Origin: Polymorphobacter multimanifer | GTDB taxonomy: Bacteria; Pseudomonadota; Alphaproteobacteria; Sphingomonadales; Sphingomonadaceae | DNA: 53,428 nucleotides | Direction: 5' to 3' | NCBI RefSeq assembly: GCF_014205635.1 | Contig: NZ_JACIIV010000024.1 | Location: forward strand, 1-53,428 | Shown here: in pieces, positions 36,484 through 45,354 of the stretch | Numbering within the stretch: the first letter of the stretch is position 1 | How the letters are laid out: each line of letters opens with the position of its first letter | Position numbers and translations under genes: made by a program | The notes under the pieces: model-generated | Seen by the model: only the letters and a program-made list of their open reading frames with translations | Databases searched by the model: none | What the model was told of the DNA's origin: nothing

Positions 36484-36912
36484 CTAGACTTCCTTTTCCG
36501 GGGTTGGGGAAGGGGTAGTGTCGGGTTCGACGCGCGTGACGATGGCACGCTGGTGCGTGAGCCTGACGGTTTCCTGGTGCTGATCGACGCGAGCGCTGCG
36601 GTGAATGTGGATTTCCTCGCGCAGGATCAGGCGTTTTTCGACTACGAGAACTTCCTCGACGACGGGGATGATGATGGTGGTGCCGTCGTCCTGGATGTCC
36701 GGGACGCTGTCGACGTGGCGGTCGATGGCAACGCGCTCGACGGTGACGGAGCCGCGCAGCAGGGCCTCGTCGACAAGAACATCGTGATGATCGTTTTTGA
36801 TATCGACGCGGACACGACCGGTCTCCACCTCCCGCCGGCCCACCCGGAGTCGCTCCTCGATGATCGGGATGACGACTTCGTCGGTTGCTGCGGGGTTCGA
36901 GGGCGCGGCCAT
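36484..36912 (-). CDS. Short DUF2382 (YsnF/AvaK) protein
   Basis: 142 residues consisting almost entirely of a DUF2382 domain (VVIPIIEERLRVGRREVETGRV, then the LRGSVTVERVAIDRHVD and VVEKRLILREEIHIH blocks). It is paralogous to the C-terminal part of the downstream gene, so this is a tandem duplication of one module with different N-terminal context. The stop lies 2 bases before the next start, and the two are certainly co-transcribed. Start ATG 36912; no strong ribosome site was found. Confidence 0.87.
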   Translation of the reverse strand: MAAPSNPAATDEVVIPIIEERLRVGRREVETGRVRVDIKNDHHDVLVDEALLRGSVTVERVAIDRHVDSVPDIQDDGTTIIIPVVEEVLVVEKRLILREEIHIHRSARVDQHQETVRLTHQRAIVTRVEPDTTPSPTPEKEV

Positions 36913-37058
36913 GCAGGTCCAACGGTGCGATACTTCAACCGTTCCGGCGTATGAGCATTTGATTTCGGCAGAAGCAGCTCCGCGCCCGTCGACATCTTGC
37001 CGCCGACACCTGGTTCATTGCCCGGGAAGACGCCCCTGGTCCGCCGCATCCGGACGCG

Positions 37059-38906
37059 TCATGCAGACGCAATCCGATCGAGCGCCGAGACGACGCGGTC
37101 GACATGGCTCAGGTGCAGCCATCGACCGCCGTCGGCGACGATTTCGATCTGCGCGCCCGGAACGGTGCTGCGCCAGGAGTTCGCACTGTCTTCGAAATCA
37201 TAGAGCGGATCGCCGGCGCCGGCCATCACGATCCATCGGCGGCCATCGATGACCGGCAGCACATGGCCTCCGCCCTGCGCCTGCATCTCAGCGAGGAAGC
37301 CCCACATGCCGAGTGCTGCTTGTCGCGACGCACGAATGATATCGGCGAGCTTCTCGGGATCATCGAGCACGGCTTCGTCGACTGCGCTGCCGGCAACGCT
37401 CTGGCGCTGCATGCGAGCGATCTGCGCCGAGCTGGTGCGCCGGGAAAGGATGTTGGCGAAGGCTGTGGCGAGGGTGCGATTGCCGAGGAACAACGCCTTG
37501 CCGCGCCCCATCATGCCGACGTGACGGCGATCGAGATGTGCCGGCGGATCAGGCGCGACCAGAATGCCGCCAGCGATCCGGGCAGGCATGGCGGCGGCGA
37601 CCGCAAGTGTTGCTGCACTGGCTGTGCGCCCGAACAGGGTGATGCGATCGATGCCGAGCGCATCGACGATATCGATGGCGTCCAGCGCAGCTTCGGCGAA
37701 CGGGCATGCGCCGTTCACCATGGTTGTCAGGCCGAAACCGGGACGATCGAAGCTGATCGGGCGCCAGCCAGCGGCTTGCAGTGCGGCCACGAGATGACGC
37801 GACTGGTGGCGGCCGCCGACGGCGGGGTGCATCATCAGGAGCGGTTGTGCCTTTGCGGGGCCGCAATCGGTGACGGCGATGCTGCCGATGCCGCGGCGGC
37901 GGGCGATCAGGCGCAGCGGTTCGGCACGGGCTGCCTCGCCGCGCGGCTCGAACTCGACGCTGCATGCGGCAGCGAGGCCGGCAAGCGCATCGATTTCGGC
38001 TGCGATCCGCGCCAGGTCCACGGCACTTGCGACGCCGCATGACTGGAAGACGATCCGCAGATCGGCCTTGGCGCTTTCGCTCGACGTGCCGACCGCCATG
38101 GCGGCTGCATCGCGCGTCGCGCCGCTGGCCACGGCCTGGGCAAGTGCGGCCTGGCGCATCGACAGCCCGAACAGATCGGCGAACAGCCGTGTGCTGTCCT
38201 GGGGTGCCCGCAGATCACCGGCAGCGACGCCGAGGATGCGACGGACGAGATCGGTCTGCCGTTCGGCACCGACCTTGCGCATGGCGCTGGCGACCAGTTT
38301 GCGCGCGGTGCCATAGGCAACGCCAGTGGCGGCGGATGCTTCCTTGAGATCGCCACAGCGAGCCAGAGCGGCAGTAAGCCGGGATTCCTGTCGGGACAGG
38401 CCGAAGGCTTGTGCGGCCTTAGCCCAGACATCATCGGCGGGGCGGAATGCGATTACGGCAAAGCCGGCAGTGCCGGCGCACAGCGCCGCGCGCACATTTT
38501 CGGCCAGGGGCCAGTGCTGCGCGGCGGCGAGCCTTGCGGCCGCGAGGGCAACGGGCCGGCCGTTATGATCACAGGCGATCGAGGATGCGCTGATCCGATC
38601 CTGTCCGATGCTGCCGACCACCGCAGCGAGGGGATCGGGTCCGCCGAGCCAAGCGTGGAAGCGCGCGTCGGCGACGATCACATTGCCGGCGCCATCGCAC
38701 GCGGCGGAGGCAAAGCTGTCGGCATGCAGGTTGGCCGGCGGCCCCCGCGCGACAATCGCATCGTCTGCAGCGGCCAGAAGGTCTTCGGGGGCGGCCTGGA
38801 TGGCGGCGTAAAGCCCGTCATAATCATCGACCAGCAGGTCGAGGATGGCGTCATTGCGACGGGCGCTGCGGAAATGCTCGAGGAACGCTGCAGCACGTGA
38901 TTTCAT
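37059..38906 (-). CDS. Tandem LuxR-type HTH regulator fused to an alpha/beta-hydrolase-fold domain
   Basis: 615 residues. Residues 1-150 look PAS-like (RFHAWLGGPDPLAAVVGSIG). Two LuxR-like helix-turn-helix units follow at about 165-225 (FGLSRQESRLTAALARCGDL...) and 245-305 (FGLSMRQAALAQAVASGATR...). A full alpha/beta-hydrolase fold fills 340-615 (MMHPAVGGRHQSRHLVAAL, SFDRPGFGLT). The nucleophile elbow reads GRTAS with Thr428 where Ser/Cys/Asp would be, so the hydrolase is probably a degenerate ligand-sensor; the acid (GAGDPLYD) and a His (LHLSHVDR) remain. A transcription factor that senses a small ester, lactone or acyl compound is a fair inference. Confidence 0.85.
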   Translation of the reverse strand: MKSRAAAFLEHFRSARRNDAILDLLVDDYDGLYAAIQAAPEDLLAAADDAIVARGPPANLHADSFASAACDGAGNVIVADARFHAWLGGPDPLAAVVGSIGQDRISASSIACDHNGRPVALAAARLAAAQHWPLAENVRAALCAGTAGFAVIAFRPADDVWAKAAQAFGLSRQESRLTAALARCGDLKEASAATGVAYGTARKLVASAMRKVGAERQTDLVRRILGVAAGDLRAPQDSTRLFADLFGLSMRQAALAQAVASGATRDAAAMAVGTSSESAKADLRIVFQSCGVASAVDLARIAAEIDALAGLAAACSVEFEPRGEAARAEPLRLIARRRGIGSIAVTDCGPAKAQPLLMMHPAVGGRHQSRHLVAALQAAGWRPISFDRPGFGLTTMVNGACPFAEAALDAIDIVDALGIDRITLFGRTASAATLAVAAAMPARIAGGILVAPDPPAHLDRRHVGMMGRGKALFLGNRTLATAFANILSRRTSSAQIARMQRQSVAGSAVDEAVLDDPEKLADIIRASRQAALGMWGFLAEMQAQGGGHVLPVIDGRRWIVMAGAGDPLYDFEDSANSWRSTVPGAQIEIVADGGRWLHLSHVDRVVSALDRIASA

Positions 38907-39070
38907 CGTTCATCGATTGTGTCACACGATCCCGTGCGGGTTGATAGACACGGCATGAAAAATTGTGGTCGTGGCCTGCGTCTGGACCTCGATGGCAAAC
39001 GGCCGCCGTCCCGGACGACGACGACGATGCATTGTTTGTTCCGCGCACGATCAGGGCGCAGCGGCTGCCA

Positions 39071-39298
39071 TCAGCGCTCGATGCAGATCAATCCCACGCC
39101 CGGAACATAGGCCCATTGCTTGCAGTCGCTTTCCGCCGCGTCTGAAGCAGCGTCGGCAGCCGATTGCGCGGCGCCGAGGGCCTTCAGGCCGCGCGGCACA
39201 TCCGATACCCCGATGGTGAACGGCTGGTCCTGCTTCAGAAGCTGCCGCACCAGTGTCAGGACTGCAGTCTTGCCGCTATCGTCTGCCTTCTTCGTCAT
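39071..39298 (-). CDS. Small protein of unknown function, partner of the upstream lipoprotein gene
   Basis: 75 residues from ATG 39298, 4 bases after the stop of the lipoprotein gene, with GGAG 8 bases upstream. Mixed sequence with an Ala-rich middle (GAAQSAADAASDAAESDC) and a C-terminal Cys (VGLICIER). No signal peptide or known motif. Support comes from operon position and ribosome site. Confidence 0.55.
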   Translation of the reverse strand: MTKKADDSGKTAVLTLVRQLLKQDQPFTIGVSDVPRGLKALGAAQSAADAASDAAESDCKQWAYVPGVGLICIER

Positions 39299-39302
39299 CA
39301 GC

Positions 39303-40802
39303 TTACTCCGGCTTGCGTGTTGTGTAGGCACCCACCGCCACGACGGGTGTGGCGCCTGCTTCGACCGATTGTGCGGGGGCCTCGAGGATGAAGGCCTGGT
39401 TGGTCGTCACCCTGTTGATCGGATTGAACGCAATCCTGGCCTTTGTTCCTGCGGGGATCGACAACCTGTTGAAGCGGCCGGTCCCATAGCCGATGACCTT
39501 GCTCGCTTCGTCGAGCACCGAGAAGCTTGCGTCGTCTTCATTTGCAAGAACCGTGAGGTTGAAGTTCTCCGCAATCTGCGCGAGCGGAATGTTGTTGAAG
39601 GACCAGAGCGGCACAAGCATGTCGCGAACGACCACCTCGCGGAAGACATCGTCGTTGAGCGGCTCGGGCGCCTTCTTGAAGATCCCTGTCTGGCCGGAAC
39701 GCGCGACGTGACGGATGATGCCGACGACGCGGACCTCCGCCATCACCTCCGTCTCCTGGGGATTGCTGAGCGTGTAGGCGACCGGCGATTCGGCGGTGCT
39801 CTTCTCGATGTCGCTCGGCACCTCGAGCATGACGTCGAAATTGTAGGTGCCGGCGATGCGGCGTTGGTCGTTGCTCCGCAGTTCGACGAGGAAGAGCTTG
39901 CCATTGTCGAGAATTCCGGCGGAACGCGCCTCGAGCGAAGACCGGAGGTCCCTGGTGAGTTCGTCCGACAGGGCGAAGTTGAGGCCTGCGCCAAAACTGG
40001 CGCCGCGGGTGCTCTCCTGCGCCGCCGTCGATCCGACGGCCGGCGTGGAGCCTGCCTTCTCGACGTCCGATCCCGTTCGCCCGGCGTCTGCCTTCGCTGT
40101 CGCACTTGCGCTCTGCTTGAGCTGGCCGAGCGTGAAGTCGAACAGGTCGGCCGCCTTTGGCGCGAAGTTGATGAACCGCGCCTTCGAATTGCCGGGGATG
40201 CGGATGGCCGCAGCGATGAAGTCGAAACGGTCCAGCGCGTCGGCGGACTGGAGGGTGCCGGTAAGGTCAAGCGTCAGCTGCGGAAAATAATGGTAGACGA
40301 TCGATCCGGTGGGCGTTTGTCCATGCTGCACAAGCCGCGAAGGACTTTCGGGCGCAGACAACAGGCTGTCGCGCAGCTGGATGATGAGCTTGTCTTTCTG
40401 CTGCGCGGAGAGCTTCGGGTCGAGCAGCACCTTGGCGATGTCTCCGGTGTTGCTGCGGATCGCGTCCAGCGGCACGATCGCCGGGGTGACCGACTGGTCG
40501 CGCGCGCTCACCGCGATGTTGGCCGCAGTCCCGGTTTCGTTGCCGTAGATGGAGCGACGATATTCACCCCAGGCTTGCTCCGAGATCTTTCCCGTCAGCT
40601 TTCCCGAAAATTTCGGAGCCGGCTGGACCAGCAGATGGTCGAACTCGCGGCCTGTGTAGATCGTCTGGCCACTCTGGTCGACGGGCCGGTCCGCCCTGAT
40701 CAGCGTGGCGCGGCCGGTGCCGATTGCGGTGCAGGAAGCGAGAAACAGCGCGCCCCCGACCAGCAGCACCGCCATGACAAGCGTCCGATATTCGAAATCC
40801 AT
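39303..40802 (-). CDS. Unrecognised lipoprotein, about 500 residues
   Basis: ATG 40802 with GTGGGGG upstream (a GTG at 40814 is also in frame). Signal sequence of the lipoprotein type: basic start, LVMAVLLVGGALF, and lipobox LASC, so the mature protein should be membrane-anchored through Cys. The rest is soluble, with an Ala/Ser/Thr-rich linker at about 240-270 and beta-rich character at the C-terminus (LFLVELRSNDQRRIAGTYNF; TKARIAFNPINR). I do not recognise a family. It forms a two-gene unit with the small gene at 39071-39298. Confidence 0.75.
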   Translation of the reverse strand: MDFEYRTLVMAVLLVGGALFLASCTAIGTGRATLIRADRPVDQSGQTIYTGREFDHLLVQPAPKFSGKLTGKISEQAWGEYRRSIYGNETGTAANIAVSARDQSVTPAIVPLDAIRSNTGDIAKVLLDPKLSAQQKDKLIIQLRDSLLSAPESPSRLVQHGQTPTGSIVYHYFPQLTLDLTGTLQSADALDRFDFIAAAIRIPGNSKARFINFAPKAADLFDFTLGQLKQSASATAKADAGRTGSDVEKAGSTPAVGSTAAQESTRGASFGAGLNFALSDELTRDLRSSLEARSAGILDNGKLFLVELRSNDQRRIAGTYNFDVMLEVPSDIEKSTAESPVAYTLSNPQETEVMAEVRVVGIIRHVARSGQTGIFKKAPEPLNDDVFREVVVRDMLVPLWSFNNIPLAQIAENFNLTVLANEDDASFSVLDEASKVIGYGTGRFNRLSIPAGTKARIAFNPINRVTTNQAFILEAPAQSVEAGATPVVAVGAYTTRKPE

Positions 40803-40914
40803 GCCGGCCCCCACTCTGGCTTCAACGGTCTGGCTCTATTTCTTCCGATCTATACTTAACGCAAAGGCTCATGACACAAAAGACCCGATTGTTCGGGACA
40901 AGTCCTTATCAAGT

Positions 40915-41589
40915 TCAGGGCGTCGACTGGCGTGGCTCGGCGCCGAAGCCCCTGGCGATGAATTCGACACCGAGCCTCAGGCCGACGAGATCGACGCTGT
41001 GCCCCAGCCCTGCGCTCACATGCGTTGCCGCTTCGATGCCCAGCTTGCCGAGCTCGGCTTTGGCGGCATGCAAGGCGGCGACAGGAATGATGGGATCAGC
41101 AGAGCCGTGGACCAGCAGGACCGGCGGCTTCGGTGGATCGAGGTGCGCCAGATTGGCGGCGCCGACAAACAATCCCGAATAGCCGACGATGGCGGCCGGC
41201 GCGGCCGGTCGCCTCAGCCCGACCTGGAACGCCATCATCGTGCCCTGGCTGAAGCCGACGATCGCCATTTCGGCGTCCGACAGCCGATATTGGTCGAGCT
41301 TTCGATCGATGAAGGCGTCGATCGCGGGGGCTGCGAGAGCAGCACCGGCCGCAAGGGCTTGCGGCGTGAAATTCTGGAGCGGCCACCATTGGTAGCCGGC
41401 CCCTGTGCGCTGCGGCGCGTTCGGGGCGAGGAACAGCGCGTCGGGCAGGCTTTGACGCCAGTGCGGCGCCATTGCGATCAGGTCGGCTCCACTTGATCCA
41501 TAGCCGTGCAGCAGGAAGACGATGTGCTTTGGTGGTGCCCCGGAAAGCGGCTGCAAGCTGGCGCCATTCACGATCTTCGACATTGGCAT
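40915..41589 (-). CDS. Phospholipase/carboxylesterase (alpha/beta hydrolase)
   Basis: 224 residues of the serine carboxylesterase/phospholipase family, as in YpfH/EstB-type enzymes. VFLLHGYGSSGADLIAMAPHW (oxyanion region), FLAPNAPQRTGAGYQWWPL, nucleophile elbow GFSQGTMMAFQ, acid in HGSADPIIPVAA and His in GLGHSVDLVG. ATG 41589 is the first convincing start. It hydrolyses short acyl esters or lysophospholipids by family knowledge. It is opposite to the PEP-CTERM gene and separated from it by an AT-richer spacer. Confidence 0.92.
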   Translation of the reverse strand: MPMSKIVNGASLQPLSGAPPKHIVFLLHGYGSSGADLIAMAPHWRQSLPDALFLAPNAPQRTGAGYQWWPLQNFTPQALAAGAALAAPAIDAFIDRKLDQYRLSDAEMAIVGFSQGTMMAFQVGLRRPAAPAAIVGYSGLFVGAANLAHLDPPKPPVLLVHGSADPIIPVAALHAAKAELGKLGIEAATHVSAGLGHSVDLVGLRLGVEFIARGFGAEPRQSTP

Positions 41590-42100
41590 GATACTCGGCT
41601 CGGGGTCGGTCTGCAGAGTCATGCGGGCCTGTGACGTGCGCCGAGGCCTCGCTGCGGACGGTCGTGCATGGCTGGGGTGGCGACCGCAAGGGAATGATGA
41701 CCTCGCGGGCGCGTCAGAAGTGAATGATCTCCTCCGCGGCCTTTCAGGGGCGTTGGAAAACTGCTGACCGACTTCGGATGAACATGCCCGCTGCACCACT
41801 CATGAAGGGATCACACGGATTTCGAGGGCCAGCCGGCGGCGTTGGGGATCGGCAACCTGCAGACTTGGTCGAATAGGTAAACATACTCAATCTGCTTGTG
41901 AAATTACGCTCTCCTCCACGCCGTTAAGTATAATTTCGTGCAGAATTGCATGACGACTCCATCCGCTTGCCTGCGTGACTCCAGATGAAATGTCGTGATG
42001 GCCGGCAAATTAATCGTTTTACATCATCTTAACTTGGTGGTAACCAATTGCACTGCGATTCGCTAAATGCTTTCTGTCCGTTCAGAAAGGAATAGCGACA
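41590..42100. other. AT-richer intergenic region upstream of the PEP-CTERM gene
   Basis: 511 bp without a gene. Composition drops toward AT in 41870-42100 relative to the surrounding GC-rich DNA. Contains a perfect -10-like TATAAT at 41929-41934 but no matching -35 at 16-18 bp. It also has an inverted repeat TTGGT-GGTA-ACCAA at 42034-42047, and a hairpin that overlaps the ribosome site just before 42101. A promoter region for the PEP-CTERM/transpeptidase genes is likely. Confidence 0.5.
42070..42089 (+). promoter_or_regulatory. Hairpin sequestering the ribosome site of the PEP-CTERM gene
   Basis: CTTTCTG (42070-42076) and CAGAAAG (42083-42089) pair perfectly around a 6-base loop. The 3' arm overlaps the Shine-Dalgarno AAAGGAA, 8 bases before the ATG at 42101. 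In mRNA this could limit translation until melted. The arms are short and A/U-rich, so a thermometer-like or ribosome-assisted switch is possible but unproven. Confidence 0.35.
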
Positions 42101-42877
<777 letters not shown>

Positions 42878-42880
42878 CCG

Positions 42881-43477
42881 GTGCGCCTCGCCATTGCTGT
42901 GCTCTGCGCCATCCTCATTGGGGGAGGATGGGCGGCGCAAAAACAGGCCGAAGTCGTCATGCCCGTTCCGGTGCCTGTGGTCCCGATCGAGGGGGACCGC
43001 ATCGACTATCAGAATGGCCGAAATCCCGCATTGGTGCTTCCTGACGGACAAGTTCGCGTCGTGCGAAGCATCATCAACACCCGGCGGCAGCTGGCGTTCG
43101 GAGACTATGTCTGGAACGACGAGGGAGTCGCGGAAGGGCCGGTGTGGGCGCGTGTCGATCTGAAGCGGCAGACGCTTTCGGTGTTCCGGGCCGGCCACGA
43201 GATCGGAACCACGGTCATCCTGTTCGGCGCCAACAGCAACCCGACCCCGTCCGGCGTCTTCCCCGTGCTTGCAAAGGCGCAGAAGCATCGGTCGTCACTG
43301 TACGACGCCGAAATGCCTTTCATGATGCGCCTGACGAACGATGGAGTGGCGATCCACGCGAGCGCCGTGCAGGAGGGCTCCGCCACCCATGGCTGCATCG
43401 GCGTGCCGCTTGAATTTGCCCGTCTTTTGTTCGGACAGATGCAGGTCGGGGATGAAGTCGCCATCTTTGCGGCCTGA
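42881..43477 (+). CDS. L,D-transpeptidase-like YkuD-domain protein
   Basis: 198 residues, GTG 42881, 3 bases after the PEP-CTERM stop. Signal peptide core IAVLCAILIGGGWAA. The YkuD domain is at about 85-195: VDLKRQTLSVFRAGHEI, TPSGVFPVL, and the catalytic block VAIHASAVQEGSATHGCIGVP, where His and the Cys of HGC are conserved. The usual Arg after HGC-x is replaced by Gly (HGCIGVP instead of HGCIRVP). It may crosslink peptidoglycan 3-3 or attach envelope proteins. The Arg-to-Gly change may lower activity or alter specificity. Confidence 0.87.
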   Translation: MRLAIAVLCAILIGGGWAAQKQAEVVMPVPVPVVPIEGDRIDYQNGRNPALVLPDGQVRVVRSIINTRRQLAFGDYVWNDEGVAEGPVWARVDLKRQTLSVFRAGHEIGTTVILFGANSNPTPSGVFPVLAKAQKHRSSLYDAEMPFMMRLTNDGVAIHASAVQEGSATHGCIGVPLEFARLLFGQMQVGDEVAIFAA

Positions 43478-43646
43478 CAGGGCAAGGCTCGTTACAAGCA
43501 TCGTTGCTCATCTGCCGATATCATGTGGCGGACAGATATAGTCTCGATCAATGCTTGTTCTCCCACCACTGGCGCCGACTGTGCCGTGGAACCATTTCGA
43601 TGCTGCGTCGGTTTACGGGAAACTTCATATCGACAGGAGACATGCT

Positions 43647-44855
43647 GTGCCTATTTCAACCAAGGCATGTGCCGGCCGCGCGCTGTTCGCTATAACCGTT
43701 GCAGCAGCCTGCGCATCGGCAGCCTTTTCACAGCCGCGCACGGTGTCCTCCGAGGCTGGGGAACTTGCACTGGAGACGATTGCCAGGGGGCTCGACCATC
43801 CTTGGGCGCTGGCATTTCTGCCTGATGGCCGGGTGCTGGTGACGGAGCGCAATTCCGGCAACCTCAGGATCGTGTCACGCGATGGCGCGCTGTCTTCCCC
43901 TGTTGAAGGCGTGCCGAAGATCTTTCGTTACAAGGGCGTGACCGGCCGCAGCCAGGCAGGGCTGTTCGATGTGCGCCTGCACCCCGAATTCGCGTAAAAT
44001 CGCACGATCCTGCTGAGCCTTTCCAAGCCGACCGAGCATGGTGCGGCGGTTGCCGTCATCAGTGGTCGGCTCGCCGAGCAGGGGCAGACGGCGCGGCTGG
44101 AGAATGTGCGTGAAGTGTTCGAGATGAAGGAAGACGATCAGGATTCCAGCGGGCTGCACTTTGGCGGGCGCATGGCGCTGGCGCCCGACAATCGCCACCT
44201 GTTCCTGTCCATCGGCGAGCGTCGCAACATTTCCCGCGCGCAGAACGCTGCCGACCAGGCGGGCTCCATCCTGCGGATGACGCTCGACGGCGAGGTGCCG
44301 GGCGACAATCCGCGCATGCCGATCGGTAAGGACGATGATGACGAGCCCAAGCCGGCGGATCCTTATGTTTATGCGATGGGCAGTCGCAACAGCCAGGCGC
44401 TTGCCATCGAGCCGGGCTCCGGGATGCTGTGGTCCGCCGAGCATGGCCCCAAGGGTGGTGACCGCGTCGACCCCGTTCGCCCCGGCGTCAATCTGGGCTG
44501 GCCGTTCATCACGGCCGCAACCGATTATTCGGGCGCGCCGGTGGGGGAAGGCCTCAGCAAGGAAGGCATGCAGTCGCCCGTTCATGTCTTCAAGCAGACT
44601 GTCGCGCCCTCTGGTGCCGCCTTCTACACCGGCGATGCGATCCGCGGCTGGCGGGGAAGCTTGCTGGTCGGTGGGCTGGCGAACCAGGCGCTGATGCGAA
44701 TTTCGACAAAGGGGCAGACGGTGCAATCGGTCGAGACGATCGAGGTCGGGCGCCGGGTCCGCGACGTCCGCGTGGCGCCGGATGGTGCGATCTGGATGGT
44801 GACCGACCATGAGGACGGCGAGCTGCTCCGGCTTGCGCCCCCTGCCGGACGATGA
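43647..44855 (+). pseudogene. PQQ-dependent soluble aldose/glucose dehydrogenase (YliI/Asd-like), interrupted by one in-frame stop
   Basis: From GTG 43647 (AGGAGA 6 bases upstream) the frame encodes a signal peptide and the GDH-B/YliI beta-propeller: GLDHPWALAFLPDGRVLVTER, GLFDVRLHPEFA, then TAA at 43995-43997. The same frame continues without other stops to 44855 with NRTILLSLS, LHFGGRMALAPD, AMGSRNSQALAIEP, WSAEHGPKGGDRV and PGVNLGWPFI. Only one codon separates two fully alignable halves (a Glu, Lys or Gln codon is expected), so the gene is full length apart from the nonsense change. If real, the N-terminal 116 residues would be made without the catalytic His region. Could also be a sequencing error. 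Confidence 0.88.
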
Positions 44856-44927
44856 CGGGGCGCTGAAGGGGTGCCGAGGACACCGATGTGCATTGCGGTG
44901 GGAGTGCTGCAATGGCAGGAAAGGTCC

Positions 44928-45305
44928 ATGCTGAAACTCTCCCTTGCAATGCTCGCTTCGGCGCTGATGCTGTCCCCGGCCGCTGCGCAGCAGGTGGGCG
45001 CATGGATGCTGGCGCCCTCCCCGCTGGGTGGCTATCTCGTGCCGGGCAAGGTGAGCGCGGTCAGTGGCCAGTCGGTCACCCTGACGTTCGACGGCGCTAG
45101 CCGCACCCATCTCTTGGCGGAGCTGCAACCGCTCGCCTGGACGGTCGCCTCGAAGATCGAGTGCGGCACGGCCGGAGGCGACTGGCAGGATGTGACGATC
45201 ACTGCGCTGGGCGCCGGCGACGGAACCTTGACAATCCGGCAGGACACCGATGCGGTGGTGCGCGGCACCACATTCGCCGGGTGCCGCGTTCCCCAATATC
45301 CGTAA
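44928..45305 (+). CDS. Small exported protein of unknown function
   Basis: 125 residues from ATG 44928, with GGAAAGG upstream. Signal peptide (LSLAMLASALMLSPAAAQQ). The mature part is beta-rich with two Cys (SKIECGTAGGDW, FAGCRVPQYP), consistent with one disulfide in the periplasm. No family recognised. It lies between the broken sugar dehydrogenase and the cyclase gene, same strand. Confidence 0.72.
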   Translation: MLKLSLAMLASALMLSPAAAQQVGAWMLAPSPLGGYLVPGKVSAVSGQSVTLTFDGASRTHLLAELQPLAWTVASKIECGTAGGDWQDVTITALGAGDGTLTIRQDTDAVVRGTTFAGCRVPQYP

Positions 45306-45354
45306 GCGCAGGGGTATGTGCTGATGGGTGAATGACGCGCCGGGAGATCGAGAC

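Noticed and set aside
41929-41934. Sigma-70 promoter based on TATAAT
   Set aside because: No acceptable -35 element lies 16-18 bp upstream. It is mentioned only as part of the intergenic description.
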